Assembly (NCBI RefSeq): GCF_007858445.1 | Contig: NZ_VIGV01000004.1 | Coordinates: forward strand, 62,001 to 126,000 | DNA: 64,000 nucleotides | Direction of reading: 5' to 3' | Source: Tsukamurella sputi | GTDB taxonomy: Bacteria; Actinomycetota; Actinomycetes; Mycobacteriales; Mycobacteriaceae | In this document: piece after piece, positions 33,833 to 42,757 of the stretch | How the letters are laid out: the number at the start of each line of letters is the position of its first letter | Numbering within the stretch: position 1 is the first letter of the stretch | Made by a program: the position numbers and the translations under genes | Notes under the pieces: generated by a model | Seen by the model: the letters and a program-made list of their open reading frames with translations, nothing else | Databases searched by the model: none | What the model was told of the DNA's origin: nothing

Positions 33833-34696
33833 ATGGCTTCCGTGGTGGTGACCCTGGACGGTTCCGTGCGCGCCTCCGACGCGCCCCTGCTGTACGCCGA
33901 CGACCTCGGCGCGGTCCGCGGCGACGGCTGTTTCGAGACGGTCCTCGTGCGCGACGGTGCGCCGCTGAAGGGGCGCGCGCACCTGGACCGCCTCGCCCGG
34001 TCGGCCGCGGCGCTGGGGCTCCCCGCGCCCAACGACGGTGCCTGGTGGGCCGCGATGCAGCGCGCTGCGATGCTCTACGGCGAGGAGGCCGGGGGAGCGG
34101 AGGGCGCGCTGCGGCTCGTCTACACCCGCGGTCGCGAGTCCGACCCCGGCACGCCCACGGCGTACGTCACCGTCGGCCCGGTGCCCGAGCGTGCGCGCAC
34201 CGCCCGGGCCGAGGGCGTCTCCGCGATCACCCTCGACCGCGGTTACTCCACCCGGCTGGGTACCGACGCGCCGTGGCTCCTGCTGGGCGCGAAGACGCTC
34301 TCCTACGCGGTGAACATGGCCGCCGCGCGCTACGCCGCAGAGCAGGGCGCCGACGACGTGATCTTCACCTCCAGCGAGGGCCGGATCCTCGAGGCCCCGC
34401 GCGCCACCGTCGTGGTCGCGCGCGGCCGCACCCTCGTGACGCCGCCCGCCGAGCAGGGCATCCTGCCGGGGACCACGGCGCGAGCGCTGTTCGAGGCGGC
34501 GGAGGACAAGGGCGTCGCGACCGCCGTCGAGCCGCTCTTCCCGGTGGACCTGGTCATGAACGACGGGGTGTGGCTGGTCTCGTCGATCACGTTGTGTGCG
34601 CGCGTGCACACGCTCGACGGCGATGCGCTTCCCGATGCACCCATGGACGCGACGGTCCGCTCCCTGATCGAAGCGGGGATCGCGAACACGCCCTAG
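33833..34696 (+). CDS. pabC: aminodeoxychorismate lyase (PabC, PLP class IV)
   Basis: A 287-aa fold-type IV PLP enzyme. The PLP lysine is in LLLGAKTLSYAVNM, and the phosphate-binding region is FTSSEGRILEAP. It is expected to split aminodeoxychorismate to p-aminobenzoate and pyruvate for folate synthesis; branched-chain or D-amino-acid transaminase are the alternatives within the fold. Position (Rv0812) and the divergent ygfZ favour PabC. The ATG at 33833 matches the family N-terminus; an upstream in-frame start at 33791 lies in the promoter. Confidence 0.85.
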   Translation: MASVVVTLDGSVRASDAPLLYADDLGAVRGDGCFETVLVRDGAPLKGRAHLDRLARSAAALGLPAPNDGAWWAAMQRAAMLYGEEAGGAEGALRLVYTRGRESDPGTPTAYVTVGPVPERARTARAEGVSAITLDRGYSTRLGTDAPWLLLGAKTLSYAVNMAAARYAAEQGADDVIFTSSEGRILEAPRATVVVARGRTLVTPPAEQGILPGTTARALFEAAEDKGVATAVEPLFPVDLVMNDGVWLVSSITLCARVHTLDGDALPDAPMDATVRSLIEAGIANTP

Positions 34697-34743
34697 CATT
34701 TCGGACAATCCCGGCACGCGCTGCGGCAGCGCCGCGACCGGCA

Positions 34744-34749
34744 TAGCGT
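34744..34749 (+). promoter_or_regulatory. -10 box for leaderless permease gene
   Basis: TAGCGT ends six bases before the ATG at 34756. Confidence 0.4.
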
Positions 34750-34755
34750 CGCGGG

Positions 34756-36129
34756 ATGAGTACGGACACGGAGGCGGGCGATCAGCTCGGAACGAGCCTC
34801 AAGCCCCGCCACATCACCATGATCTCGATCGCCGGCGTGATCGGCGCGGGCCTGTTCGTGGGCTCTGCGAACGCGATCAAACTCGCGGGCCCGGCGGTCC
34901 TGATCTCCTACGGGCTCGCGGGCCTGCTCGTGATCCTCGTGATGCGCATGCTCGGCGAGATGGCGACGGCGAACCCCGACACCGGGTCCTTCTCGACCTA
35001 CGCCGAGCGGGCGCTGGGTCGCTGGGCGGGCTGCAGCATCGGGTGGCTGTACTGGCTGTTCTGGGTGCTCGTGATCCCCGTCGAGGCGACCGCGGCCGCG
35101 GTGATCCTGGCGAAGACGGTGGGCGGGCCGCAGTGGTCGTGGGCGCTGCTGGTCGTGGTGCTGCTCACCGCGACGAACCTGTTCTCCGTGGGCAACTACG
35201 GCGAATTCGAGTTCTGGTTCGCGTTGATCAAGGTGCTGGCGATCGCCGCCTTCCTGGTGCTGGGCGTCCTCGCGATCTTCGGGCTGCTGCCGGGGTCGGG
35301 TGTCTCGGGAGTCCATCACCTGTGGGACACGGGCGGTTTCATGCCGAACGGTGTCGGCGCCGTGATCGCGGCGATGCTCACCACGATGTTCACGTTCATG
35401 GGCTCGGAGATCGTGACGATCGCCGCAGCGGAGTCGCCGGAGCCGGCGAAGGGCATCACCAAGGCCGTGAACTCGGTGGTCTGGCGGATCTGCCTGTTCT
35501 ACATCGGATCGATCTTCGTGGTGGTGGCCCTGGTCCCGTGGAACACGCTCGATTCGGCGACGGGCTCCTACCAGGCGGTCCTCAAGGCCATGAACATCCC
35601 CGCCGCCGCGGGGATCATGGACGTGGTGGTGCTGGTGGCCGTGGCGTCCTGCCTCAACAGCGCGCTCTACACCGCGTCGCGGATGCTCTACTCGCTGGCG
35701 CAGCGCGGCGACGCGCCGCGCGCTGCGGGCCGCACCACCGCGCGGGGCGTGCCCGCCGTCGCGGTCCTGGCGTCGATGCTGCTCGGCTTCCTCGCCGTGA
35801 TCGGCAACTACGTCCTGCCCGAGAAGCTCTTCGGCTACCTCCTGGCCACGACGGGTGCCGTGGCGCTGTTCGTCTACCTCGTCATCGCGGTCAGCCAGAT
35901 CGCCTTGCGCCGGCGGGAGAACACCCCGTCGCCGCTGCGCATGTGGTTCTTCCCGTGGGCCACCTACGCCGTGATCGCCTTCATCGTCTTCGTCATCGTC
36001 GCCATGATCTTCGACGAGAGCCAGCGCAGCGCCGTCGGCCTGTCGACAGCCCTCGCGGTCATCGTGGTGGCCGCCAGCGTCGTGCACCAGCGCCGCACGG
36101 ATCGACGGTCCGCGGTCACGGCCGGGTGA
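34756..36129 (+). CDS. APC-family amino acid permease (GABA permease-like)
   Basis: A 457-aa, about 12-helix transporter of the AAT branch. Signatures are GVIGAGLFVGSANAI in helix 1, FEFWFALIKVLAIAAF, and FTFMGSEIVTIAAAESPEP before a cytoplasmic loop. It is closely similar over its whole length to the permease at 9298-10716, and both end in a basic stretch plus AVTAG, so they are paralogues. A TAGCGT box lies six bases before the ATG. The following 215 bases lead to cydA, and no terminator is obvious. Substrate unknown. Confidence 0.88.
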   Translation: MSTDTEAGDQLGTSLKPRHITMISIAGVIGAGLFVGSANAIKLAGPAVLISYGLAGLLVILVMRMLGEMATANPDTGSFSTYAERALGRWAGCSIGWLYWLFWVLVIPVEATAAAVILAKTVGGPQWSWALLVVVLLTATNLFSVGNYGEFEFWFALIKVLAIAAFLVLGVLAIFGLLPGSGVSGVHHLWDTGGFMPNGVGAVIAAMLTTMFTFMGSEIVTIAAAESPEPAKGITKAVNSVVWRICLFYIGSIFVVVALVPWNTLDSATGSYQAVLKAMNIPAAAGIMDVVVLVAVASCLNSALYTASRMLYSLAQRGDAPRAAGRTTARGVPAVAVLASMLLGFLAVIGNYVLPEKLFGYLLATTGAVALFVYLVIAVSQIALRRRENTPSPLRMWFFPWATYAVIAFIVFVIVAMIFDESQRSAVGLSTALAVIVVAASVVHQRRTDRRSAVTAG

Positions 36130-36260
36130 GCGCGGACCGTCGACGAATCCACCTCGCTCGCCCGCGGAGGCGGCGCCCCGGGCATACGGTGGACACACCG
36201 GGCCGGCCCGCGGCCCACGACGTGTGCTGTGTCTCAACACTTGGGATCGGCCGCGTTTTC

Positions 36261-36296
36261 TACTACCATCGGTAGTAATTACTACTGAATGTAGTA
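36261..36296. promoter_or_regulatory. tandem inverted repeats upstream of cydA
   Basis: Two dyads stand side by side: TACTACC-ATC-GGTAGTA (36261-36277) and TACTAC-TGAAT-GTAGTA (36280-36296). They lie 49-84 bases before the cydA ATG and are the only A+T-rich stretch in the gap. They look like paired binding sites for a dimeric repressor, possibly a MarR- or BlaI-type protein. The cognate regulator is not identified. Confidence 0.65.
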
Positions 36297-36344
36297 GGAG
36301 GGCCGGCGACGGCGCCTGCCCGCCCCTCGGCCCAGGGAGCACGT

Positions 36345-37850
36345 ATGACCGCGTTGGACATAGCTCGGTGGCAGTTCGGCATGACCACGGTGATGCACTT
36401 CATCCTGGTGCCGCTGACGATCGGCCTGGCGCCGATGGTCGCCACGATGCAGACCATCTGGCTGGTGACGGGGAAGGCGGCGTGGCTCAAGGCCACGAAC
36501 TTCTTCGGCAAGCTCTTCCTCATCAACTTCGCGCTCGGCGTCGCCACCGGCATCGTGCAGGAGTTCCAGTTCGGCATGGCGTGGAGCGAGTACAGCAAGT
36601 TCGTCGGCGACGTCTTCGGCGCTCCGCTCGCGCTCGAGGGCCTCGTCGCCTTCTTCATGGAATCGACCTTCCTCGGCCTGTGGATCTTCGGCTGGACGCG
36701 GCTGCCGAGAGTCGTTCACCTGGGCTGCATCTGGCTGGTGGCGCTGGGCGTGAACGCCTCGGCCTTCTTCATCATCGCGGCGAACTCGTGGATGCAGCAC
36801 CCCGTGGGCGCGACGTTCAATCCGGAGAAGAACCGCGCCGAGCTCACGAGCATCTGGGAGGTGCTCACCAACTCGACGACGCTGGCCGCGTTCCCGCACA
36901 CGGTCTTCGGCGCCTGGCTCACCGCCGGTACCTTCGTCGCCGCGATCGGCGGCTGGTGGATGGTGCGCGGCATGCGCAAGGGCGACCCCGACGCGATCGA
37001 GCTGGCGCAGTCGATGCGCCCCGTCACCCGCTTCGGACTCGGCATCATGATCGTCTCCGCGGTCGGACTCGGCATCACCGGCGACGCGCAGGCCAAGCTC
37101 ATGTTCGAGCAGCAACCGATGAAGATGGCCTCGGCGGAGTCGCTCTGCCACACCGAGACCGCGGCGTCGTTCTCCATCCTCACCGTGGGAACGCACAACA
37201 ACTGCGAGTCGGTGCAGCACCTCATCCAGGTGCCGTACGTGACCTCCTTCCTCGCCAACGGCGACCCGAATTCGACGCTCAAGGGCGTCACCGAGCTGCA
37301 GGCCGAGGCGGTCGAGAAGTTCGGTCCCGGCGACTACCGGCCCAACCTCTTCGTCTCGTACTGGGCGTTCCGCGCCATGATGGGCTGGTCGATCGGCTCG
37401 GGCGTGCTGGCCCTGGCGGGCCTGTGGGTCACCCGGCGCGGCCGCGTCCCGAACCAGAAGTGGTTCAGCCGGATCTGCCTCATCGCGCTGCCCACCCCGT
37501 TCCTCGCCAACACCTCCGGCTGGGTCTTCACCGAGATGGGCCGCCAGCCGTGGGTGGTGGTGCCCAACCCGAACGGCGACCCGACGATCCGGCTCACCGT
37601 GGGCCAGGCCGTCTCCGGTCATTCGGTCACCATGATGGCCTTCTCGCTGCTGACCTTCGCCGCGGTCTACGGCACGCTGTACCTGCTGTGGTTCTTCCTG
37701 CTCCGGAGGTACGTGATCAAGGGGCCGAACCTGCACAGTCCGCTGGACCCGCCGCACGACGACGATGATCCGCCCGCCGGCGCCGACGCCCCCGAGGGCG
37801 CGGAACCGGGCCGCAAGGCCTCGTCGGACCACCTCTCGTTCGCGTACTAG
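36345..37850 (+). CDS. cydA: cytochrome bd ubiquinol/menaquinol oxidase subunit I (CydA)
   Basis: A 501-aa multi-pass subunit of the high-affinity quinol oxidase that reduces O2 to water and carries haems b558, b595 and d. H18 (FGMTTVMHFI) is the expected haem ligand; NFALGVATGIVQEFQFG and EMGRQPWVV are conserved. The quinol loop is of the short type. The ATG at 36345 follows AGGGAG. It is the first gene of cydABDC. Tandem TACTAC dyads upstream suggest a dedicated repressor or activator of this low-oxygen respiratory operon. Confidence 0.97.
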   Translation: MTALDIARWQFGMTTVMHFILVPLTIGLAPMVATMQTIWLVTGKAAWLKATNFFGKLFLINFALGVATGIVQEFQFGMAWSEYSKFVGDVFGAPLALEGLVAFFMESTFLGLWIFGWTRLPRVVHLGCIWLVALGVNASAFFIIAANSWMQHPVGATFNPEKNRAELTSIWEVLTNSTTLAAFPHTVFGAWLTAGTFVAAIGGWWMVRGMRKGDPDAIELAQSMRPVTRFGLGIMIVSAVGLGITGDAQAKLMFEQQPMKMASAESLCHTETAASFSILTVGTHNNCESVQHLIQVPYVTSFLANGDPNSTLKGVTELQAEAVEKFGPGDYRPNLFVSYWAFRAMMGWSIGSGVLALAGLWVTRRGRVPNQKWFSRICLIALPTPFLANTSGWVFTEMGRQPWVVVPNPNGDPTIRLTVGQAVSGHSVTMMAFSLLTFAAVYGTLYLLWFFLLRRYVIKGPNLHSPLDPPHDDDDPPAGADAPEGAEPGRKASSDHLSFAY

Positions 37851-37859
37851 GAGGCCGCC

Positions 37860-38894
37860 ATGACTCTGCCCGACTACTGGTTCCTCGCCATCGGCTTCCT
37901 GTTCACCGGCTACTTCGTGCTGGAGGGCTTCGACTTCGGCGTCGGCATGCTCATGCCGATCCTGGGCCGCAAGCGCTCACATCCGGACGCCGAACAGCGG
38001 CGCCGCGTGCTGCTGAACACCATCGGCCCCGTCTGGGACGGCAACGAGGTGTGGCTGATCACCGCCGGCGCGGCGATGTTCGCGGCCTTCCCGGTCTGGT
38101 ACGCCGAGGTCTTCTCCGGCTTCTACCTGGTGCTGCTCGCGATCCTCGTGGGCCTGATCACCCGCGTCTGCGCCATCGAGTGGCGCGGCAAGATCGACGA
38201 GCCCCGGTGGCGGGGCTGGGCGGACTTCGGCATCGGACTCGGCTCGTGGATCCCCGCGTTCGCGTGGGGACTGATCTTCGCGAACATCGTGCACGGTGTG
38301 GACCTCGACGCGCGCGGCGGCATGACCAGCGAGGTCTGGGACCTGCTCAACCCGTACGGGCTGCTGGGAGGGATCGCGACCCTCGGCCTGTTCCTGCTGC
38401 ACGGCGCGATCTTCGTCGCGCTCAAGTCCGACGGTGACGTCCGGCTGGACGCCCGGAGCCTCGCCTTCCGGATGTGGCTGCCCGTCACCGCGATCGGCGC
38501 GGTCTTCGTGATCTGGACGCAGCTCGAGCACGGCGAGCCGTGGACCTGGGCGATGGTGGCGCTGGCAGCCGCAGCGCTGCTGGCGGCGGGCCCCCTGATC
38601 CGCGCGGGACGCGAGCTGGCGGCCTTCCTCTCGACCGCGCTGGCGGTGATCGGCGTGAGCGTGCTGCTCTTCGGCGCGCTGTTCCCGAACGTGCTCAACG
38701 CCACCGACCCGTCCCGGTCGATCACGATCGACGCAGCGGCGTCCTCGCACTACACGCTGGTCGTGATGTCGTGGTGCACGATCGTGCTGCTGCCGCTGGT
38801 GATGATCTACCAGGCGTGGACCTACTGGGTGTTCCGCAAGCGCATCTCGGTCGCGCAGATCCCGCCGTCGATCGGCCTCAGTCCTCGTGCCTGA
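37860..38894 (+). CDS. cydB: cytochrome bd oxidase subunit II (CydB)
   Basis: A 344-aa membrane subunit that pairs with CydA. It begins LPDYWFLAIGFLFTGYFVLEGFDFGVG, as in the family, and has GPVWDGNEVW. The ATG at 37860 comes nine bases after the cydA stop, with GGAGG between. Its stop codon lies inside the start of cydD (8-base overlap). Confidence 0.96.
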   Translation: MTLPDYWFLAIGFLFTGYFVLEGFDFGVGMLMPILGRKRSHPDAEQRRRVLLNTIGPVWDGNEVWLITAGAAMFAAFPVWYAEVFSGFYLVLLAILVGLITRVCAIEWRGKIDEPRWRGWADFGIGLGSWIPAFAWGLIFANIVHGVDLDARGGMTSEVWDLLNPYGLLGGIATLGLFLLHGAIFVALKSDGDVRLDARSLAFRMWLPVTAIGAVFVIWTQLEHGEPWTWAMVALAAAALLAAGPLIRAGRELAAFLSTALAVIGVSVLLFGALFPNVLNATDPSRSITIDAAASSHYTLVVMSWCTIVLLPLVMIYQAWTYWVFRKRISVAQIPPSIGLSPRA

Positions 38895-40491
38895 CACCCG
38901 CGCGCCCGTCGACCCGCGGCTGCTGCGGTACGCGCGCAGCTCCCGCGGGCTGATGGCGACGGTGATCGCCTGCGGCGTCCTCGAGACCGCCGCGGTGATC
39001 GCGCTGGCCTTCGCCCTCGCGACCGCCCTCGCCCGCCTCGTCACCGGGAACGCGGACGTGACGGTGCCGTTCGCGGTGACAGTCGGCGCGGTGGTGGTGC
39101 GCGTCGCGGTGAGCCATCTGCGTGCCCGGATCGAACGCCGCGCCGCGGATCGCGTGGTCTCCGAACTGCGGTCCGCCGCACTGGGAGCCGTCGGTCCGGG
39201 CCGGACCCCGGTCGACCGGGAGGAACTGCGCACCGCGCTCACCCGCGGGCTCGACGACCTGCCGCCCTACCTCACCGGCTACGTCCCCGCGCTGGCGCTC
39301 AGCGTCATCGCGACGCCCGTCCTGATCCTCGCGATGTTCCTCGCCGACTGGGTCTCCGGTGCGATCGCCCTCGGCACCCTGCCCCTCCTCCCGATCTTCA
39401 TGGTGCTCATCGGGCTGCTCACCCGGGATCGCACCCGGCGCCGGCTGGAGGCCATGTCGCGGCTCTCGGCGCGCCTGCTCGACCTGGTCGCCGGCCTGCC
39501 CACCCTGCGCGCCCTGGGCCGCGAGCGCGGCCCCGAGCGGACGGTGCGCGAGCTCGGCGAACGCAACGAGACCGAGACCATGGGCGCCCTGCGCATCGCC
39601 TTCCTCTCCTCCTTCGCCCTCGAGCTCCTCGCCACGCTGTGCGTCGCGCTGGTCGCGGTCGGCATCGGCCTGCGGCTCGTGTACGGCGACATGACGCTGT
39701 TCGCCGGTGTCTTCGCGCTGATCCTCGCCCCGGAGGTGTACCGGCCGCTGCGCGCCGTCGGGGCCGGCTTCCATGCCGCCGAGCAGGGGATCGAGGCCAC
39801 CGGCCGGGTCTTCGCGCTGCTCGACGCGCCCGTCCCGGCACCGTCGACGGGGACCGCGCGGCCCGGCGTTCTCACCGCGCGCGCCGTCACCGTGCACGGG
39901 CGGGACGGCGCCGCACCGTCGGGCTTCGACGGGGTCTTCCGGCCGGGCCGGCTCACCGTGGTCACCGGCCCCAACGGCTGCGGCAAGTCCACGCTCCTGA
40001 CCGTGCTTGCCGGGCTCGCCGTGCCGGACGCGGGGAGCGTCACCGTCGACGGTGCGCCGCTCGCCGGCGGCCCGGACTGGTGGGCGCACGTCGCGTGGTG
40101 CCCGCAGCACCCCTACCTCGAACCGGGCACGCTCGAGCACAACTTCACGCTGTTGGGCGCCCCCGCACCGGGTTCCGTGCCCGGCGTACTGACCGCGACG
40201 GGCCTCGACGAGGTGGTCGCCGAGGGCGGCTGGGACCGCCCGGTGGGCACCGGCGGCACGGGCCTGTCCGCCGGCCAGCGGCAGCGGCTCGCGCTGGCCC
40301 GCACGCTGGCGCTCGGCCGATCGGTACTGCTCTTCGACGAACCGACCGCGCACCTCGACGAGGAACTCGCCGCACGTGTCCTGGCCGCGCTGCGGGCCCG
40401 CGCGGACGCCGGCGCGACCGTGGTCATCGCGGCGCACGACCCGCAGGTGCTCGCCGCCGCCGACGAGGTGCTGGAGGTGGCGCGTGCGTGA
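38887..40491 (+). CDS. cydD: thiol reductant ABC exporter subunit CydD
   Basis: A 534-aa ABC half-transporter with an N-terminal six-helix domain (~1-310) and a C-terminal ATPase with Walker A GPNGCGKST, signature LSAGQRQRLALAR and Walker B LLFDEPTAHLD. With CydC it exports cysteine and glutathione-like thiols or otherwise supplies conditions needed to assemble cytochrome bd; in a mycothiol organism the natural substrate may differ. The start is GTG at 38887, 8 bases inside cydB. Confidence 0.93.
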   Translation: MPDTRAPVDPRLLRYARSSRGLMATVIACGVLETAAVIALAFALATALARLVTGNADVTVPFAVTVGAVVVRVAVSHLRARIERRAADRVVSELRSAALGAVGPGRTPVDREELRTALTRGLDDLPPYLTGYVPALALSVIATPVLILAMFLADWVSGAIALGTLPLLPIFMVLIGLLTRDRTRRRLEAMSRLSARLLDLVAGLPTLRALGRERGPERTVRELGERNETETMGALRIAFLSSFALELLATLCVALVAVGIGLRLVYGDMTLFAGVFALILAPEVYRPLRAVGAGFHAAEQGIEATGRVFALLDAPVPAPSTGTARPGVLTARAVTVHGRDGAAPSGFDGVFRPGRLTVVTGPNGCGKSTLLTVLAGLAVPDAGSVTVDGAPLAGGPDWWAHVAWCPQHPYLEPGTLEHNFTLLGAPAPGSVPGVLTATGLDEVVAEGGWDRPVGTGGTGLSAGQRQRLALARTLALGRSVLLFDEPTAHLDEELAARVLAALRARADAGATVVIAAHDPQVLAAADEVLEVARA

Positions 40492-42061
40492 CCTCGTGAT
40501 CTGCCTGCGGGCCATGCGGACCCGCCCGCTGGCGGTGCTCGGCGCCGTCGCCGCCGGGGTGCTCATCGCCGCCAGCGCGCTCGCGCTCGCGGGGCTGTCG
40601 GCCTGGCTCATCACCAAGGCGTGGACCATGCCGCCCGTACTGGCGCTCTCGCTCGCCGTGACCGCGGTGCGCGGGCTCGGTATCACCCGGGGTCTGATGC
40701 GCTACGTCGAACGGCTCGCGAGCCACCGGGTCGCGCTGCGCGGCCTGACCGAACTGCGTGCCGCCCTGTACCTGCGACTGGCCCGGGCAGCGCCCGCGGA
40801 ATCCGTGCGGCTCGGCAGCGGCGAGCTCCTCGCGCGCACGGGCAGCGATGTCGACGCGGTGGGCGATGCGCTGGTGCGCACCGTGATCCCCGCGGCGGTG
40901 GCCGCGACCGTCTCGGCCGCGGCGACCGTGTGGATGTGGTTCCTCGATCCGCGCGCCGGGCTCGCGCTCGCGGTGTGCCTGCTCCTGGCGGGGCTGGCCG
41001 CGCCCTGGCTCACCGCCCGCGCCACTCGCGACCGCGCGGCCGCGGAGGCCGCCGGGGCCGAGGCCTTCGGCGTCGCGGCCTCGGCCGTGCTGGACCACGG
41101 CGGGGAGCTCGCGGTCGCGAGGCGGCTCGACGAAGTGCGCGCCCGCGCCGCCCGCGCCGAGGACGCCCGACGGTCCGCCGTCGACCGCGCCGCCCGCACG
41201 GGTGCGCTCGCGGACGCCGCGATCCCGCTCGCCATCGGCATCGCCGTGATCGCCGCGCTGCTGGTCGCCGTCGCGCGGATCGACTCGGCGGCCGCCACCA
41301 CGCTCGGCATCCTGATCCTGCTGCCGCTCAGTGCCTTCGAGGCCGTCTCCGTGCTGCCGGACGCGGCGCGGCAGTACGTGCGCTCCGCCGATGCCGCGAG
41401 CCGGATCGCGCCGCTGCTCACCCTGCCCGCCGTGCCCTCGGGCACCGCGCCGGTGGCGCCGCACCCGCGGCTCGCGCTGGGCGACCTTGTGCTCGAACCC
41501 GGGGACCGGCTCGCCGTGCGCGGCGCCTCCGGGGCCGGGAAGACGACGCTGCTGCTGGCCCTCGCGGGCCTCGACGACCGCGGCGGCGAGGTCCTCGTCG
41601 ACGGGACACCCGCGCGCGACTGCGCCGATCTGCCCGCGTCCGTCGGCTTCTTCGGCGAGGCCGCACACGTCTTCGCGACGACGGTGGCCGAGAACTGCCG
41701 CGTGGCGCGCGGCGACGCGACGGACACCGAGATCGAGGCGGCGCTGCGCCGCGTCGGGCTGGGGGAGTGGATCGACGCGCTGCCCGACGGGGTGCGGACC
41801 CCGCTGGAGGACGGCGCCGATTCGCTCTCGGGTGGGCAGCGGCGCCGGCTGCTGTTGGCGCGGGCGCTGCTGAGTCCCGCGGCGGTGGTGCTGCTGGACG
41901 AGCCGACGGAGCACCTCGACGATCGCGACGCCGCCCGACTGCTCGCCGAGATCCTCGACCCGGCGGGGCTGTTCCCCGGGCGCACCGTCGTCGTGGCCGG
42001 GCATGCGGAACCGCCCGCGGGGGTGCGTCAGTGGGAGATGGACCGGCTCAGGTCGGCGTAG
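40484..42061 (+). CDS. cydC: thiol reductant ABC exporter subunit CydC
   Basis: A 525-aa ABC half-transporter, partner of CydD. The membrane domain spans ~1-310, followed by an ATPase with Walker A GASGAGKTT and signature LSGGQRRRLLLAR, then LLDEPTEHLDD. The start is GTG at 40484, overlapping cydD by 8 bases and giving the N-terminus VRDLVICLRAMRTRP; the open frame extends upstream into cydD but without family similarity. The order A-B-D-C in one unit is the mycobacterial arrangement. Confidence 0.93.
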   Translation: MRDLVICLRAMRTRPLAVLGAVAAGVLIAASALALAGLSAWLITKAWTMPPVLALSLAVTAVRGLGITRGLMRYVERLASHRVALRGLTELRAALYLRLARAAPAESVRLGSGELLARTGSDVDAVGDALVRTVIPAAVAATVSAAATVWMWFLDPRAGLALAVCLLLAGLAAPWLTARATRDRAAAEAAGAEAFGVAASAVLDHGGELAVARRLDEVRARAARAEDARRSAVDRAARTGALADAAIPLAIGIAVIAALLVAVARIDSAAATTLGILILLPLSAFEAVSVLPDAARQYVRSADAASRIAPLLTLPAVPSGTAPVAPHPRLALGDLVLEPGDRLAVRGASGAGKTTLLLALAGLDDRGGEVLVDGTPARDCADLPASVGFFGEAAHVFATTVAENCRVARGDATDTEIEAALRRVGLGEWIDALPDGVRTPLEDGADSLSGGQRRRLLLARALLSPAAVVLLDEPTEHLDDRDAARLLAEILDPAGLFPGRTVVVAGHAEPPAGVRQWEMDRLRSA

Positions 42062-42084
42062 CGCTCACCGCCGGAAATCCGACG

Positions 42085-42678
42085 TCAGGTTCGCGCAGGA
42101 CCCCCGCCGCGCAGGACCCCCGCGATGGCCGCGTCCACCGCGGCCTCCGCGAGCGGCCACTGCTGATCGCCGGGGAGGTGGTGCAGCGGCCCGCGCAGCG
42201 CCATCTCGGCGAAACCGTGCACCATCGACCAGCAGGACCAGGTGGCGGACCGTCGGGCTTCCGGGCGGAGCAGGCCCGCGTGCACCAGCAGATCGAGCGA
42301 CTCCGTCAGCGCGACGTACGGCGGGATGGCGGAGAGGGATTCGGGGTCCGGCACCTCGTCGCCGAAGAAGCAGACCGAGAACCATCCCGGCTCGGCCAGG
42401 GCGAAGGCGATGTAGCCGAGGCCGACGGCGCGCAGCCGGTCGACGGGACCCTGGTCCGGGTGGACGGGCATGGCGTCGGCCATGCGCTGCTCGATGGCCG
42501 CGCTCACGCCGCGCAGCAGCGCGAGACGGTCGGGGAAGTGGCGGTACGCCGCGTTCGGGCTGACCCCCACGCGGCGGGTGACCTCGCGGATGGTCAGCGC
42601 CGACGGTCCGCCGGCGCGCGTGACCTCCAGGCCCGCGTCGACGAGTGCCTGTGCAAGGTCTCCGTGGTGGTACGCCAT
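42085..42678 (-). CDS. TetR family regulator
   Basis: A 197-aa TetR protein. It starts MAYHHGDLAQALVDAGLEV, with the helix-turn-helix LTIREVTRRVGVSPNAAYRHFP and a TetR C-terminal region (WCWSMVHGFAEMAL-like). The ATG at 42678 follows AAGGG. It is divergent from the flavin split-barrel gene; two 18-base direct repeats in the gap (42703-42744) are probable binding sites, one of which contains a possible TACACT -10 box for this gene (42707-42702). The likely role is repression of the divergent pair. Confidence 0.87.
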   Translation of the reverse strand: MAYHHGDLAQALVDAGLEVTRAGGPSALTIREVTRRVGVSPNAAYRHFPDRLALLRGVSAAIEQRMADAMPVHPDQGPVDRLRAVGLGYIAFALAEPGWFSVCFFGDEVPDPESLSAIPPYVALTESLDLLVHAGLLRPEARRSATWSCWSMVHGFAEMALRGPLHHLPGDQQWPLAEAAVDAAIAGVLRGGGPART

Positions 42679-42702
42679 GCCCTTGTGTCCCCCGTCACTC
42701 AA

Positions 42703-42744
42703 GTGTACGGTGTGAACATAGCAGATGTGGACGCTGTGAACATA
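42703..42744. repeat. two direct repeats between TetR and PNPOx-like genes
   Basis: GTGTACGGTGTGAACATA (42703-42720) and GTGGACGCTGTGAACATA (42727-42744) agree at 16 of 18 positions and start 24 bases apart. Each has an imperfect dyad TGTnC-N5-GnACA at its core. Probable operators for the TetR protein. Confidence 0.65.
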
Positions 42745-42757
42745 CAGAGGAGCCGCC

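Noticed and set aside
42703-42744. Start of a CRISPR array
   Set aside because: Only two copies, a spacer of six bases, and no cas genes. The layout fits operators.
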